DNA from: Oscillospiraceae bacterium
GTDB lineage: Bacteria; Bacillota; Clostridia; Oscillospirales; Ruminococcaceae
Reading direction: 5' to 3'
Length of the DNA: 48,639 nt
Assembly (NCBI GenBank): GCA_022768245.1
Contig: JALEMR010000036.1
Location: 1-48,639, forward strand
Every line of letters starts with the position of its first letter. Position 1 is the first letter of the stretch. Positions 22,617-29,482 of the stretch are shown piece after piece. Below the pieces are notes generated by a model. It was not told the origin of the DNA and did not search any database. It worked only from the letters and a program-made list of their open reading frames with translations. Both the position numbers and the translations under genes were made by a program.

Positions 22617-22870
22617 ATAAATATATTATACTCTATATTATGATGAATTGCAAAAGTATTTTGTGAATAAATGGTGTATATTGATAAAACTTTTTGTGAT
22701 AACAGGAATGTGCTAATAAATTGACGGAAAATTAACAATAATTTTTATTTTTTTTGCAAAAAGGTATTGCAAAAAAATAAAAAATAGTATAAAATATAAT
22801 TGTATGGTGCGGAGAAATTTTTTCTTCCGCGTCAAGGATCTATTTTAAAATTTTTAGGAGGAACTTTATC
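22617..22870 (+). promoter_or_regulatory. Upstream region and probable promoter of gap
   Basis: A 254-base A/T-rich region. The best promoter candidate is TTGCAA (22767-22772) with TATAAA (22788-22793), a short 15-base spacer; poly-A and poly-T tracts lie upstream. The ribosome binding site AGGAGGA is strong (22856-22862). No open frame is present. Confidence 0.5.
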
Positions 22871-23908
22871 ATGTCAGTAAAAGTTGCTATCAATGGATTC
22901 GGCAGAATCGGCCGTCTTGCATTCCGCCAGATGTTCGGCGCAGAGGGCTACGATGTAGTTGCCATCAACGACCTCACCAAGCCTTCGATGCTTGCACAGC
23001 TCCTTAAGTACGATACCGCTCAGGGCGGCTACTGCGGAAGGATCGGCGAGAACGCTCATACCGTTATCGCTGACGACGAAGCAGGTACTATCACTGTAGA
23101 CGGCAAGACCCTTAAGATCTACGCTATGGCTAAGGCTAACGAGCTTCCCTGGGGCGAGATCGGCGTTGACGTTGTTCTCGAGTGCACAGGCTTCTACTGC
23201 TCTAAGGAGAAGTCCCAGGCTCACATCGACGCAGGCGCTAAGAAGGTTGTTATCTCCGCTCCTGCAGGCAACGACCTCAAGACTATCGTTTATTCCGTAA
23301 ACGAGAACACTCTTACAGCTGATGATACTATCATCTCTGCTGCTTCCTGCACAACAAACTGCCTCGCTCCCATGGCTAAGGCTCTTAACGATTATGCTCC
23401 TATCCAGAGCGGTATCATGAGCACTATCCACGCTTACACAGGCGACCAGATGATCCTCGACGGTCCTCACAGAAAGGGCGACCTCAGAAGAGCAAGAGCA
23501 GGCGCTGCCAACATCGTTCCCAACTCCACAGGCGCTGCAAAGGCAATCGGCCTTGTTATCCCCGAGCTCAACGGCAAGCTCATCGGTTCTGCACAGAGAG
23601 TTCCTGTTCCCACAGGCTCCACAACTATCCTTACAGCTGTTGTTAAGGGCGCAGACGTTACCAAGGAAGGCATCAATGCTGCTATGAAGGCTGCTGCTTC
23701 CGAGTCCTTCGGCTACAACGAGGATCAGATCGTTTCCTCCGACGTTATCGGTATGAGATACGGTTCTCTCTTCGATGCAACACAGACAATGGTTGCTAAG
23801 ATCGCTGATGACCTCTATGAGGTACAGGTAGTTTCCTGGTACGACAATGAGAACTCTTACACATCTCAGATGGTAAGAACAATCAAGTATTTCGCAGAGC
23901 TTAAGTGA
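22871..23908 (+). CDS. gap: Glyceraldehyde-3-phosphate dehydrogenase
   Basis: 345 residues. The Rossmann start [13 protein letters not shown], the catalytic [12 protein letters not shown] with the active-site Cys, the phosphate-site STGAAKAIG and the C-terminal [15 protein letters not shown] are all intact. It oxidises glyceraldehyde-3-phosphate with NAD and phosphate in glycolysis. Codon use is strongly biased (many GCT, GTT, ATC, AAG), like fba, the sugar ABC ATPase and rpsF, as expected for an abundant protein. It is monocistronic with a strong terminator. Confidence 0.97.
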   Translation: MSVKVAINGFGRIGRLAFRQMFGAEGYDVVAINDLTKPSMLAQLLKYDTAQGGYCGRIGENAHTVIADDEAGTITVDGKTLKIYAMAKANELPWGEIGVDVVLECTGFYCSKEKSQAHIDAGAKKVVISAPAGNDLKTIVYSVNENTLTADDTIISAASCTTNCLAPMAKALNDYAPIQSGIMSTIHAYTGDQMILDGPHRKGDLRRARAGAANIVPNSTGAAKAIGLVIPELNGKLIGSAQRVPVPTGSTTILTAVVKGADVTKEGINAAMKAAASESFGYNEDQIVSSDVIGMRYGSLFDATQTMVAKIADDLYEVQVVSWYDNENSYTSQMVRTIKYFAELK

Positions 23909-23944
23909 GTTAACTGCTGACAGGCTTAACAATACGAAATAATG

Positions 23945-23981
23945 CAGGGTACAGTCCGTATGGGCTGTACCCTGATTTTTT
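23945..23981 (+). terminator. Terminator of gap
   Basis: CAGGGTACAG (23945-23954) pairs perfectly with CTGTACCCTG (23965-23974), followed by ATTTTTT. Confidence 0.9.
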
Positions 23982-24537
23982 ATATCCCATTGTTTATGAG
24001 CTTCATGCACATATCCGCCATTTCCTCGGGAGATCTCTCCATTCCCTCGGAGAGCCAGTGGAAAATTATCCCGAAGAGTGCGCCCTCCCATGCGGACGCC
24101 TTGTATTTTTCCTCGTCGGACAGGGGGAATCTCCTGAATATCCCTCCCGCAGTGCTGAGTATGCGGATAGTTATATTCTGCGGCATATTTGCGGAAAACA
24201 GCAGAGTAAACTCCTTTTCGTGAGTCCTGACCTTGCTGAAAAGCTCGAAATACCAGCTTCGGGGGTCGTTTTTGAAGCTGTCGTCGGCGATGCTTTCGGT
24301 AAGCTGATCCTCCAACTCTGTGCACATATCGAGGATAACGTCCTCCTTGGACTTGTAGTTTCTGTAAAAGGACATTCTCGATACGCCCGATTTAAGCACC
24401 AGCTCGGTAATGGTTATCTTGTCGAAGGGCTTCACGGCGATAAGGTTTATCAGCGCGGTCTGGATACATTCCTTTGTGATGCGGTTGGCTTCCTCGTTGG
24501 ACGCCCTTAAAACGTCCTTTTTTACGACATTTTCCAT
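23980..24537 (-). CDS. TetR/AcrR-family transcriptional regulator
   Basis: The start at 24537 (MENVVKKDVL) is preceded by AAGGA ten bases away; a GTG three codons upstream sits too close to that site. 185 residues. The N-terminal helix-turn-helix (about 15-65) includes TKECIQTALINLIAVKPFDK followed by ITITELVLKSGVSRMSFYRN, the TetR signature. The C-terminal helical domain, with a conserved TetR_C-like FHWLSEGMERSPEEMADM, is the ligand and dimer part. It is divergent from a CmpB-type membrane protein gene. The shared region holds several TTTGTAAC/GTTACAAA half-sites, so it probably represses both genes. Confidence 0.88.
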   Translation of the reverse strand: MENVVKKDVLRASNEEANRITKECIQTALINLIAVKPFDKITITELVLKSGVSRMSFYRNYKSKEDVILDMCTELEDQLTESIADDSFKNDPRSWYFELFSKVRTHEKEFTLLFSANMPQNITIRILSTAGGIFRRFPLSDEEKYKASAWEGALFGIIFHWLSEGMERSPEEMADMCMKLINNGI

Positions 24538-24558
24538 ATTTTCCACTTCCTTTTGCGA

Positions 24559-24585
24559 TGTTACAAATAAACGCGGTTTGTAACA
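24559..24585. promoter_or_regulatory. Probable TetR operator (palindrome)
   Basis: A perfect inverted repeat TGTTACAAA (24559-24567), nine bases, TTTGTAACA (24577-24585). It lies 21 bases upstream of the tetR start codon. Confidence 0.78.
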
Positions 24586-24601
24586 CCCGACAGAAAATCT
24601 A

Positions 24602-24630
24602 TTGATTTTTCCGAAAATATATGTTATTAT
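24602..24630 (+). promoter_or_regulatory. Promoter of the CmpB-type membrane protein gene
   Basis: TTGATT (24602-24607), 17 bases, TATTAT (24625-24630). It lies between the palindromic operator and the two downstream GTAAC half-sites, so binding of a repressor to either set could block it. Confidence 0.7.
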
Positions 24631-24640
24631 ATAGATGATG

Positions 24641-24672
24641 ATACAAATGTAACGCCGTTATAAATGTAACAT
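24641..24672. promoter_or_regulatory. Second TetR-type half-site pair
   Basis: AAATGTAAC occurs at 24645-24653 and again at 24662-24670, a direct repeat spaced 17 bases. The half-site resembles those of the palindrome at 24559-24585. Just downstream of the -10 box, this is a natural roadblock position. Confidence 0.6.
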
Positions 24673-24759
24673 CTTCTGAATATATATTATCATAATTTTT
24701 CGGAAATGTCAAGAAAGGGATAAAAAAACTTGATACTGTGACAGAAAGGAGCGATCAGT

Positions 24760-25398
24760 ATGATGATAGGAAGATATGATATTTATTCATTGGCTCTTGC
24801 GGCGGGTGTGATATCGTTTCTGGGGTTTGTACTGGAAAACATCTGGCTGGCGTGCCGAAAAGGATATATGGATAACCGCAATATGACCCTGCCGTTCCTG
24901 CTGGGATACGGAATGCTTGTTGACGGGATATATCTGCTTATAGGCACTCCCGAGGAGCTTCATATCAATGCGGCTCCGAACGCTTCGCTGACAACAAGGT
25001 ATATAGTATATTTCCTGTCGGCGGCGGTGATAGTAAGCGTCGGAGAAATTGCTCTCGGAACTGCGGTGGAGAAGATATTCGGCTTTGAATACTGGAACTA
25101 CGAAAGCCTGCCTATGCATATCACGAAATATACCTCGATACCCACAAGTCTCGGATTTGCGTTCATCATAACCTTCTTCATGGGCAAGTGCTTCACCCCG
25201 ATAATGAGCCTTGTAGGTACGCTGGAACAACATGACCTGCGCACCACGGCAGTCGTTCTGACCGCGGCTATGGTATCGGATTTTGTCATCTCCTTCGCGA
25301 AAATGTACAAGACCCGTTCGCTGAATATCCGCTGGACGGTACACATTCCCGTTATCAAGGATTCCGTGGATAAGGTCAAGGCGGCACTTAAGGGGTAA
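24760..25398 (+). CDS. Putative ABC-transporter type IV (CmpB-like) membrane protein
   Basis: 212 residues with about six membrane segments. The pattern FLGFVLENIWLACRKGYMDNR, FLLGYGMLVDGIYLL and EKIFGFEYWNYESLP corresponds to the PF06541 family, common in Clostridia and of unknown substrate. AAAGGAG precedes the start. It is divergent from tetR and under probable TetR-type control, and a clear terminator follows, so the pair is a self-contained regulated unit. No ATPase is adjacent, so the transporter label is only a family name. Confidence 0.75.
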   Translation: MMIGRYDIYSLALAAGVISFLGFVLENIWLACRKGYMDNRNMTLPFLLGYGMLVDGIYLLIGTPEELHINAAPNASLTTRYIVYFLSAAVIVSVGEIALGTAVEKIFGFEYWNYESLPMHITKYTSIPTSLGFAFIITFFMGKCFTPIMSLVGTLEQHDLRTTAVVLTAAMVSDFVISFAKMYKTRSLNIRWTVHIPVIKDSVDKVKAALKG

Positions 25399-25422
25399 TT
25401 GATAATTAATAATTGATGATAT

Positions 25423-25456
25423 ATCGTGCGGACTTTTGTCTGCACGATTTTTTTTG
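25423..25456 (+). terminator. Terminator of the CmpB-like gene
   Basis: ATCGTGCGGAC (25423-25433), loop TTTT, GTCTGCACGAT (25438-25448), followed by a run of T. Confidence 0.88.
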
Positions 25457-25463
25457 AAATGAC

Positions 25464-25493
25464 TTGACAACTGCTTTTTCGGTGTGTTATACT
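25464..25493 (+). promoter_or_regulatory. Promoter of the beta-repeat protein gene
   Basis: TTGACA (25464-25469), an 18-base spacer, TATACT (25488-25493), directly after the terminator of the preceding gene. Confidence 0.82.
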
Positions 25494-25507
25494 GATTACA
25501 GGCAGTC

Positions 25508-25585
25508 GGGGAAGAAACCCATAGAAAAAAACGAAGACGAGCCGAAAAAGTTTGTGCAAGGGGAAGATACCCATGGAAAAAAACG
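25508..25585 (+). repeat. Duplicated translation-initiation region
   Basis: A 26-base unit at 25508-25533 is repeated at 25560-25585 with two differences. Both read GGGGAAGA, A or T, ACCCAT, A or G, then GAAAAAAACG. The second copy supplies the Shine-Dalgarno and the ATG (25573-25575) of the gene; in the first copy the equivalent triplet is ATA (25521-25523). Confidence 0.8.
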
Positions 25586-27021
25586 TTATTGTCACAGACG
25601 TCACAGGAAAAATAATCGGAGAGACCTACCCCAAAAGGGCAAGGGGACTTGTTAAGAACGGTCGGGCAGAGTATGTCGGCGACTGCGAGATACGTCTCAG
25701 GTTTCGGAAAATTGACGGAGTGCAGATTACTCATGACCCGTCCGTAAATAAAAATACGGAGGATATTAATATGAGTAAGGCAATAGATTTTAACGCAAGA
25801 GAATTCAGATTCGACAAGGAATGTACTTCCAATGTGGGCTCGAGAATGTTTGTGACCGACTTCAAGGGAGATAATACCGAGCAGTTCGAAATAGGCGACT
25901 GGAAGTGGTCCTGGACGCAGATACGCTGCGAAAAGTTCCTCGAAAAGAACACGGACTTCCTTTTCCGCTTCGCAATGACGGGCGGACATAACGACACCGA
26001 CGATGCAGTATCTCAGCTTATCATCTTCTTTGACGAGGACTGGGAGGAGCGGTACGTTTATCCGCTGGATAAGAGCAGATTCAGACCCGCTGTCAGCAAG
26101 CGCGACGAAAGCGGTCTGCTGCGGGTGTTCGAGGTGCCCTTTAATACGGGAAATGCCGAAAAGACCACCTTCATGCTTATCGCACAGCACGCAGTGGCAA
26201 GATTTTTCGCTCCCTGCGAGCTGTCCGCGTACTCCGGGCTGGAGGATATGACATACTCACAGTGGTGGGAGGACAGGCAGAGACAGCTTCACGGCGGCTC
26301 CCTGAACAGCTTCGGCAGCGACTTCGGGCGGTTCGTGGAAAACAAGGTCAGCAGGGCTGTGGATAAGGTCAGCAAGGCTGCGGATAAGGTCGGCAGATTT
26401 GCGAATCTGCATACGAACAGCGCATCGGACAGCGATATGTACTCGGGACAGGTAACACTGTCCAATGAGAATAAATCCGAAAGGGAGGTCGGCGAGCTTC
26501 TTTCACGCTTAGACGACGGCGGAGAAGTACATATCGAAAACTGCAATATCAACCCCGATCCCGACGGTGAGATATACAACAACATAGGCAGCTCATGCGA
26601 CGGAGCAGTCATTGACGTGAAAAACACCTGCATGACCGCAAGGGCTTTCGGAATGCTTGTGAACAAGCTGGGCGACGGCGCGGTGCTGAATGTGACAAAC
26701 TGCTGTATCAGTGGAATTGACAGCTGCTTTGTCATGGGCAGGATAAGCGACGGAATGGCTGTCACGGCAGCCAATTCTCAGCTGAGCGCCGCAGCCTTTG
26801 CAATGATAGCGGGCAGGTCGGGAGACGGCTGCGTTTACACCTTCATAAACTGCGACATCACCGCCGAGGGCATTGACAGTATGTATTACAGCGAATGTCA
26901 CGGCGACGGCATAGTGATGCACCTTAACGGCTGCACAGTGCCGAAGGAAGTCGTTAGCCTGATTCGGGAAGGCTTAGGCGACGGCGGCAGACTGGATTTC
27001 TCATCATCGGTGGAAAAGTGA
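25573..27021 (+). CDS. Protein with portable N-terminal motif and C-terminal beta-solenoid-like repeats
   Basis: The start at 25573 follows GGGGAAG. 482 residues, no signal peptide. Residues 1-45 (VTDVTGKIIGETYPKRARGL, then VKNGRAEYVGD) form a short motif I know from the N-termini of many otherwise unrelated clostridial proteins. Residues about 70-230 are a globular domain (NVGSRMFVTDFKG, FEIGDWKWSWTQ). An amphipathic helix (VSRAVDKVSKAADKVGRFA) precedes about six repeats of 30-33 residues of type (S/G)DG-x5-7-N-C-x-I (DGAVLNVTNCCIS, DGCVYTFINCDIT), which look like a beta-solenoid. A second strong site, GGAGGATATTAAT, precedes an in-frame ATG at 25771, so a shorter form without the N-terminal motif is possible. 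Function unknown. Confidence 0.65.
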   Translation: MEKNVIVTDVTGKIIGETYPKRARGLVKNGRAEYVGDCEIRLRFRKIDGVQITHDPSVNKNTEDINMSKAIDFNAREFRFDKECTSNVGSRMFVTDFKGDNTEQFEIGDWKWSWTQIRCEKFLEKNTDFLFRFAMTGGHNDTDDAVSQLIIFFDEDWEERYVYPLDKSRFRPAVSKRDESGLLRVFEVPFNTGNAEKTTFMLIAQHAVARFFAPCELSAYSGLEDMTYSQWWEDRQRQLHGGSLNSFGSDFGRFVENKVSRAVDKVSKAADKVGRFANLHTNSASDSDMYSGQVTLSNENKSEREVGELLSRLDDGGEVHIENCNINPDPDGEIYNNIGSSCDGAVIDVKNTCMTARAFGMLVNKLGDGAVLNVTNCCISGIDSCFVMGRISDGMAVTAANSQLSAAAFAMIAGRSGDGCVYTFINCDITAEGIDSMYYSECHGDGIVMHLNGCTVPKEVVSLIREGLGDGGRLDFSSSVEK

Positions 27022-27060
27022 TTCTCAAAGCGTTTACTGCTTTACATGAATGAATGATTG

Positions 27061-27096
27061 CGGCGGACAGTTCCTATGAATTGTCCGCCGTGTTTT
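27061..27096 (+). terminator. Terminator of the beta-repeat protein gene
   Basis: CGGCGGACA (27061-27069) pairs with TGTCCGCCG (27082-27090), then TGTTTT. Confidence 0.78.
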
Positions 27097-27100
27097 ATGC

Positions 27101-27134
27101 AAAAAAATCCTCCGCAGAATTACCCGCGGAGGAT
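27101..27134 (-). terminator. Terminator of the reverse rubrerythrin gene
   Basis: ATCCTCCGC (27107-27115) pairs with GCGGAGGAT (27126-27134); on the minus strand a T run follows. Confidence 0.82.
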
Positions 27135-27157
27135 ATGTATATTTCTATGGGGAAATA

Positions 27158-27706
27158 TTACTTGAAGTACCGGTTCAGGAGACCGTTGAATGCAGCGCCG
27201 TGACGAGCCTCGTCCTTTGCCATTTCGTGAACGGTATCGTGGATAGCGTCGAGATTGAGTTCCTTAGCTCTCTTAGCCAGTGCCAGTTTGCCCTCGCAAG
27301 CGCCGCCCTCAGCCATTACGCGCATTTCAAGATTCTTCTTGGTGGAGCTTGTAACAACTTCGCCCAGAAGCTCTGCGAACTTAGCGGCATGCTCTGCTTC
27401 CTCGAAAGCAATTCTCTTGTAAGCCTCTGCTACCTCGGGATAGCCCTCTCTGTCAGCAACTCTGGACATAGCAAGGTACATACCTACTTCGCTGCACTCG
27501 CCGTTGAAGTTTTCCTTAAGACCGTCGATGATCTCCTTGTCGTCAACTTCCTTAGCGATGCCAACAGCGTGCTCACAAGCCCAGGTGATGCTGCCCTCTG
27601 CAGCCTTTGTGAACTTAGAAGCGGGAGCCTTGCACTGAGGACATGCAGCAGGAGGATTCTCACCCTCGAAAACATATCCGCATATAGAACAGATCCATTT
27701 AGTCAT
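27158..27706 (-). CDS. Reverse rubrerythrin (NADH peroxidase component)
   Basis: 182 residues. A rubredoxin domain comes first, with Cys at 6, 9, 22 and 25 ([13 protein letters not shown]), followed by a ferritin-like four-helix diiron domain ([46 protein letters not shown]). This domain order is the reverse of classic rubrerythrin and is the form that reduces hydrogen peroxide and oxygen in clostridia. All iron ligands appear present. It is monocistronic, with a consensus promoter and a perfect 23-base Fur/PerR-like palindrome just downstream of the -10 box, so induction by peroxide or iron limitation is likely. Confidence 0.93.
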   Translation of the reverse strand: MTKWICSICGYVFEGENPPAACPQCKAPASKFTKAAEGSITWACEHAVGIAKEVDDKEIIDGLKENFNGECSEVGMYLAMSRVADREGYPEVAEAYKRIAFEEAEHAAKFAELLGEVVTSSTKKNLEMRVMAEGGACEGKLALAKRAKELNLDAIHDTVHEMAKDEARHGAAFNGLLNRYFK

Positions 27707-27734
27707 AATTAATTACCTCCGTTAATTTATTTCC

Positions 27735-27757
27735 TTAATGATAATAATTATCATTAA
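27735..27757. promoter_or_regulatory. Fur/PerR-like box
   Basis: TTAATGATAAT (27735-27745), one base, ATTATCATTAA (27747-27757) is a perfect palindrome containing TGATAAT-A-ATTATCA, the classic Fur/PerR 7-1-7 core. It lies between the -10 box and the ribosome binding site of the rubrerythrin gene. PerR is favoured by the gene's role. Confidence 0.85.
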
Positions 27758-27766
27758 CATACTTAA

Positions 27767-27795
27767 AGTATATCATAATAAGTCACAAATGTCAA
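27767..27795 (-). promoter_or_regulatory. Promoter of the reverse rubrerythrin gene
   Basis: On the minus strand TTGACA (27790-27795), 17 bases, TATACT (27767-27772). Confidence 0.87.
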
Positions 27796-27848
27796 TAGCT
27801 CAGAGAAAATTTTTTTATGAAATTTATGTCAATATCATGTGAAAACTA

Positions 27849-27877
27849 TTGAATTATTCGAAAAATTGTGGTATGAT
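27849..27877 (+). promoter_or_regulatory. Promoter of the small secreted ORF
   Basis: TTGAAT (27849-27854), 17 bases, TATGAT (27872-27877), 47 bases before the start codon; AAGGAGGG provides the ribosome binding site. Confidence 0.65.
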
Positions 27878-27924
27878 CATAATATGGAAAACAATCTACG
27901 AGAACGACCCAAGGAGGGAATGGC

Positions 27925-28134
27925 ATGAAAAAATATTGCAGAACAGCCGCTGTTATGGCGGCGGTTATTATATCGGTAAATACATCTGCGCTCTGTGCGT
28001 CGGCGGAGTTTGTCACCGAAAACGGCAGCACATACTATCTCGACGAAGGCGGTAACAAGGTCCCGGGACTTGAAGAAATAGACGGCAAGAAGCCGAGGAT
28101 TTCTGCAAGATATCCGAGCCCGTATATTCGATAA
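27925..28134 (+). CDS. Small secreted protein with one cell-wall-binding-like repeat, possibly truncated
   Basis: 69 residues. The N-terminus is a clear signal peptide (MKKYCRTAAVMAAVIISVN, cut near CASA-EF). The mature part begins ENGSTYYLDEGGNKVPGLEE followed by IDGKK, which matches the start of choline/cell-wall-binding repeats (G-x-x-YYLD-x-x-G-N-x-V-x-G-x-x-x-IDGK-x-YYF). It then departs to PRISARYPSPYIR and stops. A +1 shift near 28085 would give EAEDFCKISEPVYSIKF and end at TGA 28154-28156, just before the next gene. It is either a real mini-protein or a gene cut short by frameshift or deletion. Confidence 0.45.
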   Translation: MKKYCRTAAVMAAVIISVNTSALCASAEFVTENGSTYYLDEGGNKVPGLEEIDGKKPRISARYPSPYIR

Positions 28135-28160
28135 AATTTATAGTAACGAGAACCTGATAT

Positions 28161-28919
28161 ATGATAAACGTTGAATTTTTATCTGCGGCGAAAAAGCAGC
28201 TTGCGGCGGACTATGCCTGCGCTCCCGAAGATTTTTCCGCAGATGTGAACATAGTAACAGCCGCTGTCTCCGCCGAGGGACAGCGGAAATTTACAGACCG
28301 TCCGCCCGCATTCCGTGCGGCGACCTTCGGGAAGAATACCCTCATATCGGCAGTACCCGAGCTGCTTGAAGCGGTGCAGGAGCTGTCCTCGATAGGCGGA
28401 ACGAAGCTCTTTGACGGAAGCGGCATTGCTGCGGCAAACGGGATTCTTGCGCCGTATGGGCATGTTATCGGCATGATAAGTCAGTATTATCTGCCCTCGG
28501 CGGAGTTTGTCCCCCACGATTTCGGCGGCTATGACCTGCGGCTCTTCGGGGAGCGTGAGATACTGGAGATACTCTATCCCTATTACGGAGGATATGAAAA
28601 TGCGCTGATGTACGGCTCCCGCGGGGACAGGCGGGACGTGCTTGCAGTCTGTGCGGTCAGCGGCAAGGAGATACTCGGCATGGCAGGAGTCAGCAGCGAC
28701 AGCGAGCTTTTCTGGCAGATAGGCATAGACATCCTGCCCGAGCACCGCGGAAAGGGTCTTGCGCCCATACTTGTATCGACCCTTGCAAACGAGGTCATTC
28801 TCCGCGGGAAGATACCGTATTACGGTACATGGAGCGGCAACATCATTTCACAGCGCACTGCACTCGGCAGCGGCTTTCTCCCCGCCTGGACGGAGATGTG
28901 TTCGGTACCGATAGAATGA
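28161..28919 (+). CDS. GNAT-family N-acetyltransferase
   Basis: 252 residues, with a weak ribosome binding site. The N-terminal about 150 residues resemble the extension of clostridial GNAT proteins (PPAFRAATFGKNTLISAVPE). The C-terminal acyl-CoA domain is recognisable from EILGMAGVSSDSELFWQIGI followed by DILPEHRGKGLAPILVSTLA, where the RGKGLA pyrophosphate loop is intact, and a final YYGTWSGNIISQRTALGSGF. The substrate is not predictable. It may be translated from the small secreted ORF's transcript (27-base gap), although the products look unrelated. A long hairpin and dispersed repeat B follow. Confidence 0.78.
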   Translation: MINVEFLSAAKKQLAADYACAPEDFSADVNIVTAAVSAEGQRKFTDRPPAFRAATFGKNTLISAVPELLEAVQELSSIGGTKLFDGSGIAAANGILAPYGHVIGMISQYYLPSAEFVPHDFGGYDLRLFGEREILEILYPYYGGYENALMYGSRGDRRDVLAVCAVSGKEILGMAGVSSDSELFWQIGIDILPEHRGKGLAPILVSTLANEVILRGKIPYYGTWSGNIISQRTALGSGFLPAWTEMCSVPIE

Positions 28920-28949
28920 CGAGACCCGCCCCGACCACCCCTGAAAATC

Positions 28950-28998
28950 ACCGCCGCCTGATCGGCGACATCTTAAGATGTTGCTGATTGGCGGCGGT
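28950..28998 (+). terminator. Long hairpin after the GNAT gene
   Basis: Two stacked stems: ACCGCCGCC (28950-28958) with GGCGGCGGT (28990-28998), and GGCGACATC (28964-28972) with GATGTTGCT (28977-28985) around a TTAA loop. TTTGTTT follows. It probably ends transcription, though the T run is interrupted. Confidence 0.65.
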
Positions 28999-29026
28999 TT
29001 GTTTCGGCATGAGAGCAGCTGTTCCT

Positions 29027-29365
29027 ATCATCGGGGCTATTATATGTTTTCAACGGAAGATTGCATCTTCCGACGCGGTGCGAGAGGGACACCTCCGGGG
29101 GAAAGACAAGCGGCTTACTCGGACCTGCTCCGTAAGATTTATTTCAAGTGTAGCGCCGCTTTTCTCTCCCCCTACTGTTTCCCTCTCGCGCTCACCCTTC
29201 CCTCGCCCTCTCTCTTTTGCCCTGCTTAAATTCGTAAGATTTACCAATGCTACGTTTACAAAAAGGTTGGCTCCGACACCGGAGGGTCGGAGCTTTGTTC
29301 GTATCATCGGGTAAATGGGTAAATATTATTTGGGGATTTCCGGGGCAGTTCGTCCACTGCGTTCA
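29027..29365 (+). repeat. Dispersed 339-base repeat, copy B
   Basis: Same orientation and block order as copy A (3595-3929). Here the internal hairpin is GGAAGAT-TGC-ATCTTCC (29055-29071), one base pair longer than in A. A second conserved potential stem surrounds CTTACTCGGACCTGCTCCG followed by TAAG. The short frames it opens differ from those of copy A. It occupies the gap between the GNAT gene and the 3' end of recG. Confidence 0.85.
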
Positions 29366-29396
29366 TAGAATGGCGCTGTTTAGAGCAGTTCGTACT

Positions 29397-29482
29397 TTCG
29401 GGACAAGCAAACCGCCCGCGGGAAAATGTAACCTAAGCTGAAAAACGAACAACGCGGCAATCGCCCGCCGGGGCGTCCCCGG
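29397..29482 (-). repeat. 86-base hairpin repeat at the 3' end of recG
   Basis: It matches 37161-37246. The last 32 bases on the plus strand are identical between the two, including the palindrome GCCGGGGCGTCCCCGGC, and AAATGTAACCTAAGCT is shared further in. On the minus strand the palindrome follows the recG stop codon (TAG, 29483-29485) within one or two bases. No T tract follows it, so it is a REP-like hairpin rather than a plain terminator. Confidence 0.85.

Noticed and set aside
22874-24325. Long open frame of 483 codons antisense to gap
   Set aside because: It mirrors the biased codon use of gap (few stops on the other strand), has no ribosome binding site and no recognisable domain.
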